This document shows, one piece after another, positions 47,185 through 56,980 of a stretch of 64,000 bases of DNA; positions within the stretch are counted from its first letter, which is position 1; each line of letters starts with the position of its first letter. Position numbers and translations under genes: made by a program. The stretch spans positions 12,030 through 76,029 of the forward strand of contig JBCDJN010000010.1 of assembly GCA_039414355.1 (NCBI GenBank), read 5' to 3'. Source of the DNA: JBCCQL01 sp039414355 (lineage in GTDB: Bacteria; Planctomycetota; Planctomycetia; Pirellulales; Lacipirellulaceae). Below the pieces are notes generated by a model that did no database searches, was not told where the DNA came from, and saw nothing but the letters and a program-made list of their open reading frames with translations.

Positions 47185-48915
47185 TTGATCGATCGCTTGC
47201 GTCGTGAGTGTCCGGCAGTGGCGAGCGTAATGCTGGCCCTTCTGTTGCCGTTGGGTGCACGCGGCGAATCTGCAGTCGTGGCGCCGGAGGTGCTTGTCGC
47301 CAACGGCGAGCAGTGGGCGGTGGCGACGGGTCACCCGCTGGCGACCGAGGCGGGCGCGGAAGTCCTGCGGAAAGGTGGCAATGCCATCGACGCGGCGGTC
47401 GCGGCGTCTCTGGCTTTGGGCGTTGCCGAGCCCTACGGCTCTGGGCTCGGCGGCAAGCTCGTGCTGCTCTACTGCGACGGCAAGACCGGCGAGGTCAGCG
47501 GCATTGAGGCGCTGTGCCCCGCGCCCGCGGCGCTCGACCCGCCGGAGTTCGCAGCGCTCAGCCGGGCCGACCGGCGCTATGGTTTTCGGTCCGTATGCGT
47601 GCCCGGCTTGCCGGCCGGGCTGGCGGCCGCCCACGCGAAGTGGGGCGCCAAGCCGTGGCGTGAACTTGTCATGCCGGCAGCGGAACTCGCGGACGCGGGG
47701 GTTGCTGTATCAGCGGAGCAGCGGCAGCTCTACGTGCCGCACGCGAGGCAGATCAACGCGGCGCCGGAGGTGGCGCAGTTTTACGCCGTAGACGGCGCCA
47801 CACCCGACGTCGGCGACGTCCTCGTGAATGCCGACCTTGCCGCCACGCTCCGCCTCTTCGCCGAGGGCGGCCGTGACGGGTTCTACCGAGGCGAGACGGC
47901 TGAGCGAATCGTCGAGGCCTGCCACGCGGCCGGGTCGCCGATGTCGTTGGAGGACTTCGCTTCTTACAAGCCGCGGTTCACCCAACCACTGGCGGTTGGC
48001 TACCGAGGCTATCGCGTCTACAGCAGCCCACCGCCGCTCACGGGCGGGGTGACCGTTCTGGGACTGCTGGCCGCTCAAGAGGCGACCGCGTGGCCCGAGG
48101 GTAAGGCACGCGACGCGGCGTACATCCACGGCTTATGCCGACTGCTCAGGCCGCTCTACCCACGCATCAGCCGAGTCGTGGCCGACGTGCCATCGGCCGA
48201 GGCAGACGCATGGGCCCTTCTGGGGGAGGCGTCGATTGATCGTGCGCGTGAGAAAGCGCGACGGCCCGCGCCCGCCGACCGCGACTCCGCACCTGCGGGG
48301 TTCTTTAGCGAACCGACTCTCGACGACCGCGTTGACGCCAGCACGTCGCACTTGGTCGTGGTCGATCGCGAAAACAATCTCGTCAGCCTGACGCAGTCGC
48401 TAAGCCTTCACTTCGGAGCGTGCGCGATCGCCCCGGGTACGGGCGTGTTGCTCAACGACAGCATGAGCAACTTTGCCACGGCGACGAGATCGAGCGTCAA
48501 CTACGTCCGGGGCGGGAAGCGACCGCGGAGCACCGTGGCGCCGGTGGTGGTGACGCGGGACGGCGTGCCGGTGCTCACGCTCGGCATCCCCGGGGGCCAG
48601 CGGATCCCGACAACCACCGCCCAACTCTTGGTCGACGTCCTCGGTGGTCGAGTGCAGCTCGACGAAGCGTTCCGTCGACCGAGGTTCCACCTTCGCCGCG
48701 CGACGGCGAGCCGCCAGCCGACGAATCAGATCGACCTTGAGGCCGAGTTCCCGCCTGAGCTCGATGAGCAGCTTGAAGAACTCGGTTGGCGAGTCTCCCG
48801 CAAGGAATCGGGGTCTTCTTACTTCGGCGGCGGGAACGCGGCGATGCTGCTTCCGGGCGGCCGGCTAGTGGCGGTGGCCGATCCGCGACGCACCAACAGC
48901 GCAGCGGCGGAGTGA
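47185..48915 (+). CDS. ggt: Gamma-glutamyltransferase
   Basis: A 576-residue exported Ntn-hydrolase. The TTG at 47185, 5 bases after AGAGAGG, is the preferred start; another TTG lies at 47158. A signal peptide is followed by ATGHPLATEAGAEVLRKGGNAIDAAVAAS and GSGLGGKLVLLYC. The autoprocessing Thr is in VDASTSHLVVVDRENN (T-S-H), followed by GVLLNDSMSNF and VAPVVVTRDGVPVLTLGIPGG. It cleaves gamma-glutamyl bonds such as those of glutathione, probably in the periplasm. It is flanked by PEP-CTERM genes, and the next gene starts 4 bases after its stop. Confidence 0.93.
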   Translation: MIDRLRRECPAVASVMLALLLPLGARGESAVVAPEVLVANGEQWAVATGHPLATEAGAEVLRKGGNAIDAAVAASLALGVAEPYGSGLGGKLVLLYCDGKTGEVSGIEALCPAPAALDPPEFAALSRADRRYGFRSVCVPGLPAGLAAAHAKWGAKPWRELVMPAAELADAGVAVSAEQRQLYVPHARQINAAPEVAQFYAVDGATPDVGDVLVNADLAATLRLFAEGGRDGFYRGETAERIVEACHAAGSPMSLEDFASYKPRFTQPLAVGYRGYRVYSSPPPLTGGVTVLGLLAAQEATAWPEGKARDAAYIHGLCRLLRPLYPRISRVVADVPSAEADAWALLGEASIDRAREKARRPAPADRDSAPAGFFSEPTLDDRVDASTSHLVVVDRENNLVSLTQSLSLHFGACAIAPGTGVLLNDSMSNFATATRSSVNYVRGGKRPRSTVAPVVVTRDGVPVLTLGIPGGQRIPTTTAQLLVDVLGGRVQLDEAFRRPRFHLRRATASRQPTNQIDLEAEFPPELDEQLEELGWRVSRKESGSSYFGGGNAAMLLPGGRLVAVADPRRTNSAAAE

Positions 48916-48919
48916 CCCG

Positions 48920-51865
48920 ATGAATCGCTCCACGCGGATCGTGCAACTAGCCGCAATCGCCGTCGTCGCAGCAGGCTCAATCGCCCGCGCGCAGATCACA
49001 CTGAGCGCGAACTTCGATCACGCGTCGCTCGACCTTTCGGGGAGCAGCGTCAACGGCGGGCTGATCCAGCTAGCGGGGCGAGACAACTTCAACCCCGGTC
49101 AGTGGAAGTGGGTCTACTTCGCGGCCGACGGTGTCATCGGTCAGCAGCCCGTGTTCCGCATCGACGACAACTTTGTCACCGGCGGTAGCAACCTGGATAC
49201 CCACGCCATGGTCTACAGCTACGACAACGAGCAGTGGTCGTTCTTTGACAACAACAACCGCAACGCCTCGGCCGACACGTTCACGTTCTCCAACGACACG
49301 CCGTTCACGGAGGATCGCGTCTTCGTCGCTTATGCCCTGCCCTACCCGTTCGCCCGCGCCCGCGACCACACCGCGTCTCTGATCAGCAGTCCGTGGGTCT
49401 CGCCCACCGCCAGCGGCAACAGCCAGCTAGTAATCGGCAAGTCCCCGGGCGGCATCGACGAGTTGTTCCGCAGCATCCCGCCGCTCGACCTGTACGGCTA
49501 CCGCGTCACCGACCCGTCGGCGACCGGGCCGAAGGCGAAGGTGGTGCTTGCCGGCGGCATCCACGCCAACGAGACGCTGGGAAATTACACGCTCGAGGCA
49601 CTCGTTGACTTCCTCGTCAGCGACACGTTGGAGGCCGGTCTGCTGAGACGTTCGGCGGAGTTCTACGTCTACCCCATGATTAACCCCGACGGCCGCCTGG
49701 CCGGCTACAACCGAGGCACCGTGGAAGATGAGTTCCGCGACCCAAACCGGTCGTGGGACCCGCCCGGCTACGACGGCCAGCCCGAGGTTGCGACCGTCGG
49801 CGAGGCGATGCGGCTCGATACCGGCGTCACGAGCGGCGGGGGCGGCGTGGACTACTTCATCGACTTCCACTCAACGGTCCAGAAGGGCCCGGGGCACTTC
49901 GCCTTCATCGACCTGGACCGCGACTTCCAGCTCGACCCGTTCTGGCAAAGCCTGCTGCAGCTCGAACCAACAATCGGCGAGTCGGACGCGTCGCTCATCA
50001 GCGACACCGCGGCCCGATTCGGGCTGTTCGATCTGGGCGCCGACTTCACGATCACGTTTGAGACCCGCTTCATCGCCGGCGAGAACGCCGACCGATTCGA
50101 TGCACTCGGCGAGAACTTCGGCTTGGCCTTGGCCGAGACGCTGAATGCCGACTTCGGCGACCTTAACACCGACGGACAGATAGACGTCGCCGACTACACC
50201 CTGCTGGTGGCGGGGTCCGAGGCGTCGACCGCGGGGCTTACTCCCCTCGAAGCCTACATGGCAGGCGACCTCAACAGTGACGGCGTGAACGACGGGCTTG
50301 ACTTTGGCTTGTTCAAGGACGCGTTCATCGCCGCCAACGGCGCCCCGGCTTTCGCCCGGCTTGTGGCTGGAGTTCCGGAGCCGGGCGCCCTGGCCGTGCT
50401 GCTGGCCGCGTCGCCGTGGGCGTTGCTTCGCTTTCGTTCTTCGTTTTGCTCGCGGAGAGAAGGTCCGAGGAGCGGCACGACCGGTGTCCGGTTGAGGCGC
50501 CGGGCTTTGATGGTCGTGGCCACGCTCGCCATGTTTGCGTGCGGCGCCGGCCACGCGCGGGCGGTAGTCTTCGAGGAGTTCTTGTTCAACGACACCGCCG
50601 GGACACCGGTTCAGAGCGTTGCCAGCAACGTGAATCCGGGCAGCTTCTTCACTGCCGACGAGGACTCGAGCAGCGTCGTCACTAACGGGCTTGGTCAGCT
50701 GGACCTAGGCCCTAAGAACAACGGCAACCGCGGCCAGCACTTCGCAGACATCGAGCCCGGCGTGACGACCGGCACCGTGTTTGGCGTGATGGAGCTGACG
50801 TGGGACTTCCAGTCACCACTCGACACCTCGAACAATGAGGAGTTGCGGATAACGCTGATCAACAACGCCCCCACAGGCATCGAGGTTACCGCAGAGTTTC
50901 GCCTGGTCCGCAACGACTCCAACCAGATGGTCATCACCGGCCGAGCGTTCGGCTCCGGCGCCACGGCAATCTCGGACTCGCCGCTAATTGGCAGCGGGCT
51001 TACGCAGACAGATAAGTTCATTGCCGTCGTCGCGGCGGACCTCGACAACGACACTTACGAGCTCCTGTACTCCGCCGACGCTGGGGCCAATTTCGTTTCC
51101 GGGGGCGTCGGCGTGATCGATTCGACACGTGTCGTTGAGTCGTTCCGGATGGAGTTCAACAACGACTTTGTCGGCGACAACGTGTTGATCGACCGCGTCT
51201 ACGTGGCGGACGAGCTGTCGATCGTGCCAGACATCAATACGCTGACACTTCAGGTGAACACGATCAGCGGCGCCGTCTCGATTGTGAACGACACGGCCGC
51301 CTCCGCCTTCGACATCGATTACTACCGCGTGACGAGCGGTGATGATTCGCTCGTCCTCGCCGAGTGGGACAGCCTGCAAGACCAGAACTTCGACGCCGTG
51401 GACGGTCCGGACCAGGGGGCCGAGTCGGGCGACGGGACCGGCGAGGTGTGGACCGAGGCGGGCGCCGCAGGGCCGGGCGTGCTGAGCGAGACGTTCCTGC
51501 TCTCCAGCAGTGAGTTCACCACGTCGGCGCCGCCGGTCTTTCTCGGCCAGGTATTCGATACCGCCGGCGACCCGTCGCAGCTGAGCTTCGAGTTTCGTGA
51601 CGCCACGACGGGCGGGCTATTCGTCGGCGAGGTTCAGCTGATCAATACGCTCGAAGGCGACTACAACGGCGACCTGTCCGTCGACACGGCCGACTACACT
51701 ACCTGGCGCGACGGCTTCGGAACGACGTTCGATGAAGTCGACTACCTCCGTTGGAAAGCGAATTTCGGCGCCAGCCAGGCGGGCGCCGCCGTGGTTCCGG
51801 AGCCCACCACCGGCGCCGCCGCGGTTTTGGCGTTCGGGTTGTTGGCGTTCCGACGCCAACGCTAA
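48920..51865 (+). CDS. Double protein: M14-like carboxypeptidase-PEP-CTERM fused to a second PEP-CTERM protein
   Basis: A 981-residue open frame. Part 1 has a signal peptide, then an M14 zinc carboxypeptidase-like domain with GGIHANETLGNYTLEAL (H-x-x-E zinc pair, about 215), NPDGRLAGYNRG, FIDFHSTVQ (third ligand) and TITFETRF (catalytic Glu, about 378). Dockerin-like loops and GVPEPGALAVLLAASPWALL with a basic tail follow, i.e. a complete anchor at about 490-515. Part 2 starts at Met 531 (ATG at 50510) with a fresh signal peptide (VVATLAMFACGAGHARA), a domain paralogous to 46331-47143, dockerin loops (DYNGDLSVDTADYTTW) and VPEPTTGAAAVLAFGLLAF. Two genes may simply share a frame after loss of a stop, or the ATG at 50510 may start separately. 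Confidence 0.8.
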   Translation: MNRSTRIVQLAAIAVVAAGSIARAQITLSANFDHASLDLSGSSVNGGLIQLAGRDNFNPGQWKWVYFAADGVIGQQPVFRIDDNFVTGGSNLDTHAMVYSYDNEQWSFFDNNNRNASADTFTFSNDTPFTEDRVFVAYALPYPFARARDHTASLISSPWVSPTASGNSQLVIGKSPGGIDELFRSIPPLDLYGYRVTDPSATGPKAKVVLAGGIHANETLGNYTLEALVDFLVSDTLEAGLLRRSAEFYVYPMINPDGRLAGYNRGTVEDEFRDPNRSWDPPGYDGQPEVATVGEAMRLDTGVTSGGGGVDYFIDFHSTVQKGPGHFAFIDLDRDFQLDPFWQSLLQLEPTIGESDASLISDTAARFGLFDLGADFTITFETRFIAGENADRFDALGENFGLALAETLNADFGDLNTDGQIDVADYTLLVAGSEASTAGLTPLEAYMAGDLNSDGVNDGLDFGLFKDAFIAANGAPAFARLVAGVPEPGALAVLLAASPWALLRFRSSFCSRREGPRSGTTGVRLRRRALMVVATLAMFACGAGHARAVVFEEFLFNDTAGTPVQSVASNVNPGSFFTADEDSSSVVTNGLGQLDLGPKNNGNRGQHFADIEPGVTTGTVFGVMELTWDFQSPLDTSNNEELRITLINNAPTGIEVTAEFRLVRNDSNQMVITGRAFGSGATAISDSPLIGSGLTQTDKFIAVVAADLDNDTYELLYSADAGANFVSGGVGVIDSTRVVESFRMEFNNDFVGDNVLIDRVYVADELSIVPDINTLTLQVNTISGAVSIVNDTAASAFDIDYYRVTSGDDSLVLAEWDSLQDQNFDAVDGPDQGAESGDGTGEVWTEAGAAGPGVLSETFLLSSSEFTTSAPPVFLGQVFDTAGDPSQLSFEFRDATTGGLFVGEVQLINTLEGDYNGDLSVDTADYTTWRDGFGTTFDEVDYLRWKANFGASQAGAAVVPEPTTGAAAVLAFGLLAFRRQR

Positions 51866-51881
51866 TGCCGCCCGCTACGCC

Positions 51882-53570
51882 TTAGCACCTCGAACACAGT
51901 TGGCGACCGGCGTTGCGGCGGCCGACCAGCCATGCAAGTACGGCCCACGCGAACGCCAACGCGGCGGGCTCGGGAACCGCCGCGGCGGCGGAAGATACTC
52001 CGCTGGCCAGCGCGGCCGGGTTGGCTAAGCCGAAGTCCGCACGCCACCGCTCGTAGTCTACCAGGGTGATCACTTGGTCGCCGTCGGCGTCGGCGCGAAG
52101 GTCGATAGTGGAGCCAAGCGTGTCACGCCAAAGCGTGTAGTCGCCAGCGTCTACGATCCCGTCGCCATTAAAGTCAGCGACTTCGAGCGGGCGGCGGTCG
52201 AGCAGGAGTTCCACCTGGCTTGCGCCCGGCACGGTGAGGATGTGATCGCCTTCGCCGAGAGACGCCAGCCCGACCTCCGACCAGAAAGAGCCAACCCGGG
52301 CCACCACGCGGTACTTGCTCGCTTGGTCGACATCGAAACGCCATTGCGAGTTGCCAAGCGACGCACCAACCTCCGGCGGCGGTCGCCAGTTGGGGCCGAA
52401 CTGCGGGTTGTCCGCGTGGCCGTCACCGGCCACATCGTAGTAGGCCGTAAGCTGGTCGGGGTAGTCGTCGCGAACCGCTTGACTGAAGAAGATCGCGTGC
52501 CCGGCCGCGCCAACCTGTCGCGAGCGATCGAGCATCCGCTCCAGTTCGCTGTACGGCGTGTTGGCGCCCGATCCGTTGCCTCGCAGCCCGACCACGAACT
52601 CTTCGGCCCGCTCGCTGCTGGCGAACTGATTCCGCTGGCCGGTCAGGGCCGAATTGAAGTCGTTGAAGTTGGAGCGGTAGACCTGCACGGCGTACTCGTC
52701 GAACAAGCCGTCGTTCTGCCACTCCGGCCACGGGGCGTTGAAGTTGATGTCGGAGAAGCTGGTGATCGACGGCGAGACGGAGACCAGCACACCGGGGCGG
52801 GCCGCGCGGACCGCTGTGGAGAGCTCCTCAGCGAACTGGGTCACCTTGCCCTGGCGCCAGTTGCGGAACAGGACGTCGTCCACACTCGAAGGCAAAGAAC
52901 GACCGGTCTCCGCGTCGTACAGGTCGGCGGTTGTTTGGTCCCAACCAAACTCTCGCGGCCAGCTCAACCGGTCATCGAACTGGATGCCGTCTAGGTCGTA
53001 CTCGTCGATCGCTTCGAGGGTGATTTCGATCAGCAGTTGACGCACCTCGGGCACGGCCGGGTTCATCCACGCGAAGCCGTTGGAGCTGTTGCCGTACCGG
53101 CCGTCCCGGTCCCGTAGCAGCCAGCCTTCCGATAGGGCCCGCGACGTTAGCGGGTTAGCGTTGAAGATCGTCGCGGTGTTGCCAATGAACTGCGAGGCGA
53201 AGCCGTACTCGAACCAGCCCACGTACGCCAACTGGTTGCGGTGGGCATGAATGAGCGTTTCTTCGACCAGGTCGCGTGAGAAGCCGATCACTGGCGTGTT
53301 GCGATCAGCGGCCCCGCCCACGAAGTCAGAGAACGCCTGTGAGGGGAAGTTTGTGTAGCCGTTCTTCCACGTCTCGACGTAAACGGTGTTCAGGCCGATC
53401 CCTCTCAGGTCCTCCATCACCGCGGGCGTGGCGAAGCCGGAGCGGATGTGATCCACGCCGGTCGTCGTTAACCATGTGCCACGGACTTCGGGCGTAGCAG
53501 CCGAAGCGGCCTCGCAGGCCATTGCGGCCATCAGACTCCACAACGCCACTCTTCTAACGCAGGTGTTCAT
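51882..53570 (-). CDS. GHL10 family glycosidase-like PEP-CTERM protein with dockerin-like repeat
   Basis: A 562-residue protein starting at the ATG at 53570 with a signal peptide (WSLMAAMACEAASA). The TIM-barrel domain begins VRGTWLTTTGVDHI and contains LNTVYVETWKNGYTNFPSQA, YVGWFEYGFASQF, DLDGIQFDDRLSWP and LVSVSPSI. It matches the DUF187/GHL10 hydrolase-like family. Dockerin loops (DFNGDGIVDAGDYTLW; DADGDQVITLVDYERW, about 465-515), VPEPAALAFAWAVLAWL and a short basic tail follow. Surface glycan hydrolysis is inferred. A shorter paralogue without dockerin or anchor lies at 59188. Confidence 0.88.
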   Translation of the reverse strand: MNTCVRRVALWSLMAAMACEAASAATPEVRGTWLTTTGVDHIRSGFATPAVMEDLRGIGLNTVYVETWKNGYTNFPSQAFSDFVGGAADRNTPVIGFSRDLVEETLIHAHRNQLAYVGWFEYGFASQFIGNTATIFNANPLTSRALSEGWLLRDRDGRYGNSSNGFAWMNPAVPEVRQLLIEITLEAIDEYDLDGIQFDDRLSWPREFGWDQTTADLYDAETGRSLPSSVDDVLFRNWRQGKVTQFAEELSTAVRAARPGVLVSVSPSITSFSDINFNAPWPEWQNDGLFDEYAVQVYRSNFNDFNSALTGQRNQFASSERAEEFVVGLRGNGSGANTPYSELERMLDRSRQVGAAGHAIFFSQAVRDDYPDQLTAYYDVAGDGHADNPQFGPNWRPPPEVGASLGNSQWRFDVDQASKYRVVARVGSFWSEVGLASLGEGDHILTVPGASQVELLLDRRPLEVADFNGDGIVDAGDYTLWRDTLGSTIDLRADADGDQVITLVDYERWRADFGLANPAALASGVSSAAAAVPEPAALAFAWAVLAWLVGRRNAGRQLCSRC

Positions 53571-53806
53571 GGATTGATCACGGACTCTCACGGCGGAGGA
53601 TTCGGCAGTTTCCACGGGTTTCTAGCTTGGCTTGGTGGATCCTGAGGTTGTCACTCCATGTTAGGTAAGACTGCGAAGTTACGACAAAAACCTGCGCGGA
53701 AAACCCTGGAGAGCGTCGCAAACGCCGGATAATCTGGACGAATTGGCAGCGGCGACCCGTGCGTCGTCAGTGGCTCCTCTTGTCGGACTCCCTAGGTGCA
53801 GACCTC

Positions 53807-54691
53807 ATGAACCGGAAGACTTGGCTCGCCCTCGCGGCGGCCGTCGCGCTGAGCAGCGCGGCGACGCAATCGGCATTCGCCACGCTTGTGGCGTACGACC
53901 CCTTCTTGAGCGGCAACAACCGCGGCGCCGGCGAATACACCCCCGGGACCGACATGCGGACCATGGGCGCCGCCGCCCTGGGCTGGGTTGGCACCAGCGG
54001 CATCGACGGCTTCGGCATCTCTCACGCCGGCAGCACCGGCAACTTTCAAGCGAACGCCCTCGGTGAAGACTCCACCGCCGTCAACTACGAGCAGGGCGGC
54101 CGGATGCAGTGGCTCGGTGTTGGCAACTTCCCGTTCGATCGCAACCTCACCCGTCAGCTCAACCCGATCCCGGCCTCCAGCACGTACTGGATGAGCATCA
54201 TGGTCAACCGCCTGGGCTGGGCGGACTCGACGACCAACACGTTCGCGGTTGGTGGCTTCACCGACGCGAGCGGCAACGGGCTTCAGGTGGGCTACGACGA
54301 CACCGCCGGCAACAACATCCCGGACCTAGTACTCCGAGTGAACGGTGTCAACAACGTGCTGGCTGCCGACGTGCCCTCCAGCGACAACCAGCTGGTGGTG
54401 GTGCGGCTGGATATCGACACCGCCGGTGTCGAGACCATCACCGCCTGGGCCGACCCGGCGAGCGTTCAGGCGCTGCCCGCGCCGTCGCTCGTTCTGAATG
54501 AAGAACTGACGAGCTCGCTCTCGCCGTTCACGCAATCGAAGTACGAGTCGCCCGGCCAGTCGGGCGCGGTGTTCTTCGACGAGATCCGCTTGGCGACCAA
54601 CCTGACGTCGCTGACCGTCGTGCCCGAGCCCGCCGCCGGCCTGATCGCCGCGGCTGGCCTGGCAATCGCCGGGCTGCGTCGCCGGCGCTGA
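53807..54691 (+). CDS. PEP-CTERM protein, first of a tandem pair
   Basis: A 294-residue protein. The ATG at 53807 follows AGGTG and opens a signal peptide (WLALAAAVALSSAATQSAFA). The domain has LVAYDPFLSGNNRGAGEYT, MRTMGAAALGWVG, GFGISHAGSTGNFQAN, YEQGGRMQWLGVGNFPF and FTQSKYESPGQSGAVFFDEI, ending with VPEPAAGLIAAAGLAIAGLRRRR. The next gene repeats nearly all these landmarks. The family is not named by any domain I know; a concanavalin-like beta-sandwich is plausible. Surface location inferred. Confidence 0.87.
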   Translation: MNRKTWLALAAAVALSSAATQSAFATLVAYDPFLSGNNRGAGEYTPGTDMRTMGAAALGWVGTSGIDGFGISHAGSTGNFQANALGEDSTAVNYEQGGRMQWLGVGNFPFDRNLTRQLNPIPASSTYWMSIMVNRLGWADSTTNTFAVGGFTDASGNGLQVGYDDTAGNNIPDLVLRVNGVNNVLAADVPSSDNQLVVVRLDIDTAGVETITAWADPASVQALPAPSLVLNEELTSSLSPFTQSKYESPGQSGAVFFDEIRLATNLTSLTVVPEPAAGLIAAAGLAIAGLRRRR

Positions 54692-54831
54692 GCCGACGAG
54701 TCGACACCTGTCGCGTCCTGCAACCATCCCGCGGCGCCGCGAACCCGGCGCCGCGGGCTTCCCAAAACAACGATCCCCCACCAATCACGGCCCAATCGCG
54801 GCGCTCACGCCGCAGGCCAAGGAGACTCACT

Positions 54832-55950
54832 GTGGTTCTTTCGGTAGTGTCGCGCTGGCGGGCGACGGCCGCCTTGGCGTTGTTGGCAGGCTTGATGGCG
54901 GGTCCCGCCCAGGCCGATCTGCTCGTCTACGACCCGTTCCTCAGCGGCGACGCCCGCGGCGACGGCGAGTACACCGCCGGCGAGGACATGCGAACCATGG
55001 GCGCCGCGGCGCTGGGCTTCGTGGGGCAACCCGAAACGCCCGATGGGTTCGGCATCCCCCACGCGGGCACTACCAGCAACTTCCGGGCGAACGAGCTCGG
55101 GGAAAACTCCGCCGCAGTGGACTACGAGCAGGGCGGTAGGATTCAGTGGATCGGAGCCCCCAACTTCCCGTTCAACCGCGAACTCACCCGGCAATTCACG
55201 CCCACCGTAACGGGGACGCAGTCCGATGAGTGGTGGTTCTCGATCATGGTGAATCGCCTCTCCTGGCCTGACGCTCCTGATGCGGCCGACGTTACGTATG
55301 TGGTTGGCGGCGTTACCGATGCCTCGGGCAATGGCATTCAGATCGGCTACGACGACGAGATTGGCGACGGCTTCCCGGACTTGGTGCTCCGCTCGAATGG
55401 CACGAACACCGTGCTGACCCAAGACTCCGTGCCCAATGCCAACCAATTCATCATCGTCAAGCTCACCATCGACACCGCCACGGACGGCAACGAAACGATC
55501 GAGGTTTGGAATGACCCCACCACGCTGGCGGCGCTCGCGGATGCCCCCGACCTGACGATTAGCGATCAGGACCTGTTCGACACCGAGAGCCCCTTCACGC
55601 AGACGAAGTACGAGTCGCCGGCGCAATCGGGGGTCGCCTTCTTTGACGAGATCCGTCTCGGCACTACTCAAGAGGCGGTCGTTCCGGCGCCGGTTGTCCT
55701 AGGCGACTACAACGGCGACTTCGTTGTCGATGCGGCCGACTACACCGTGTGGCGTGACAACTTCGGCTCGATCACGCCCGGCACGCCCGGCGATGGCGAT
55801 GGTGACAATGACGTGGACCTCGACGACTACTCTATCTGGAAGAACGCCATCTTGCCGCCACCCGCGGACGCCACGGCCGCCCCTGAGCCGGGCGCCGTAG
55901 CATTGATTCTTTCGCCCGTCGCGGCCATGCTTTCCCGGCGTCGGCGTTAG
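54832..55950 (+). CDS. PEP-CTERM protein with dockerin-like repeat, second of a tandem pair
   Basis: A 372-residue protein with a GTG start after AAGGAGA. It is paralogous to 53807-54691 over the whole domain (LLVYDPFLSGDARGDGEYT; MRTMGAAALGFVG; YEQGGRIQWIGAPNFPF; FTQTKYESPAQSGVAFFDEI). It has gained dockerin-like loops (DYNGDFVVDAADYTVW; DGDNDVDLDDYSIW, about 285-335) before APEPGAVALILSPVAAMLSRRRR. The pair shows that the dockerin module can be added or lost between close paralogues. Confidence 0.88.
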   Translation: MVLSVVSRWRATAALALLAGLMAGPAQADLLVYDPFLSGDARGDGEYTAGEDMRTMGAAALGFVGQPETPDGFGIPHAGTTSNFRANELGENSAAVDYEQGGRIQWIGAPNFPFNRELTRQFTPTVTGTQSDEWWFSIMVNRLSWPDAPDAADVTYVVGGVTDASGNGIQIGYDDEIGDGFPDLVLRSNGTNTVLTQDSVPNANQFIIVKLTIDTATDGNETIEVWNDPTTLAALADAPDLTISDQDLFDTESPFTQTKYESPAQSGVAFFDEIRLGTTQEAVVPAPVVLGDYNGDFVVDAADYTVWRDNFGSITPGTPGDGDGDNDVDLDDYSIWKNAILPPPADATAAPEPGAVALILSPVAAMLSRRRR

Positions 55951-56002
55951 CCGCGAGCAAACCCGGCTTCGGGCCTCTTCAACAGAATACGGAGTAGGAT
56001 CG

Positions 56003-56980
56003 ATGCAAACCCGTGCGAGCCGCCCGGCCACGGGCGGCTTTACCCTGGTCGAATTGCTGGTGGTGATCGCCATCATCGGCATCTTGGTCGCGTTGTTGCT
56101 CCCAGCCGTCCAATCGGCCCGCGAAGCGGCACGCCGCGCCCAGTGCCTGAACAACCTCAAGCAGATGGGCTTGGCGTGTCAAAACTACATCTCATCCAAT
56201 AACGAGCGGCTTCCCTACGGGTACGCGGGTCGTGACGGCCGCAACTTTCAGAAGCGTGGCGTCTTTACCGAGATCCTGCAGTTCATGGAGCAGGACGCGG
56301 TCTACGACGTAATCGACTTCGATTTTGAGCAGTCCGCCAACCCGGCTGACGATCCCGCGAGAGATGTCGTCGTGGACGGTTTCATTTGCCCGAGCTGGCC
56401 CGACATGCTCGTGCTGCCGTTCGACCAGACGAACTACTTTGTAGCGCCCCACTTGATTGGAGCACTTGTCACGTACGCCGGCGTTGGAGGTTCAGCAAAC
56501 GCAATCGACACGCAGTTGGTTGGCCCGAATGACGAGTACCCCGTCAATGGCCCGTTCACGCTTGGAGAAGTTGGAACGACGATCGTCGCCAAGCGGCGAA
56601 AGATAGGTGAGATCATCGACGGTACAAGCAATACCTTGCTGATCGGCGAATTCGTTCATAGGGACTGCAACCTGATAGACGGGTGCGTAGAAGCGCCCGG
56701 CAACGTTCGGCCGTGGTACTTGGCAGGTTTTTTTGGAGAACGAGATGACGTCCCTTCCGTCTATGCGGTCAAGGAGTTGGAGTTTCCACCGAACAGCCAG
56801 TTCAAGACGCGGACAGACGACGGCTGGAACAAGATGCCGATGGGTAGCTACCACCCTGGCGTAACCAACTTTGTCTACTGTGACGGCAGCGTAAACTCGA
56901 TTGCCGACGACGTTTCCGTGATTTTGTATCAGAGTCTTGGGACCGTTGATGGGGAAGAGGTCGTGAATGACGATCGGTAA
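56003..56980 (+). CDS. DUF1559 prepilin-type surface protein
   Basis: A 325-residue protein with GFTLVELLVVIAIIGILVA at residues 12-30, REAARRAQCLNNLKQMGLACQ and a C-terminal H-X9-DG signature (HPGGVTNF-like HPGVTNFVYCDGSVNSI). Third DUF1559 gene of the window. Its stop overlaps the start of the lipoprotein gene by 14 bases. DUF1559 followed by a small carboxypeptidase-regulatory-like lipoprotein is a frequent planctomycete pairing. Confidence 0.92.
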   Translation: MQTRASRPATGGFTLVELLVVIAIIGILVALLLPAVQSAREAARRAQCLNNLKQMGLACQNYISSNNERLPYGYAGRDGRNFQKRGVFTEILQFMEQDAVYDVIDFDFEQSANPADDPARDVVVDGFICPSWPDMLVLPFDQTNYFVAPHLIGALVTYAGVGGSANAIDTQLVGPNDEYPVNGPFTLGEVGTTIVAKRRKIGEIIDGTSNTLLIGEFVHRDCNLIDGCVEAPGNVRPWYLAGFFGERDDVPSVYAVKELEFPPNSQFKTRTDDGWNKMPMGSYHPGVTNFVYCDGSVNSIADDVSVILYQSLGTVDGEEVVNDDR

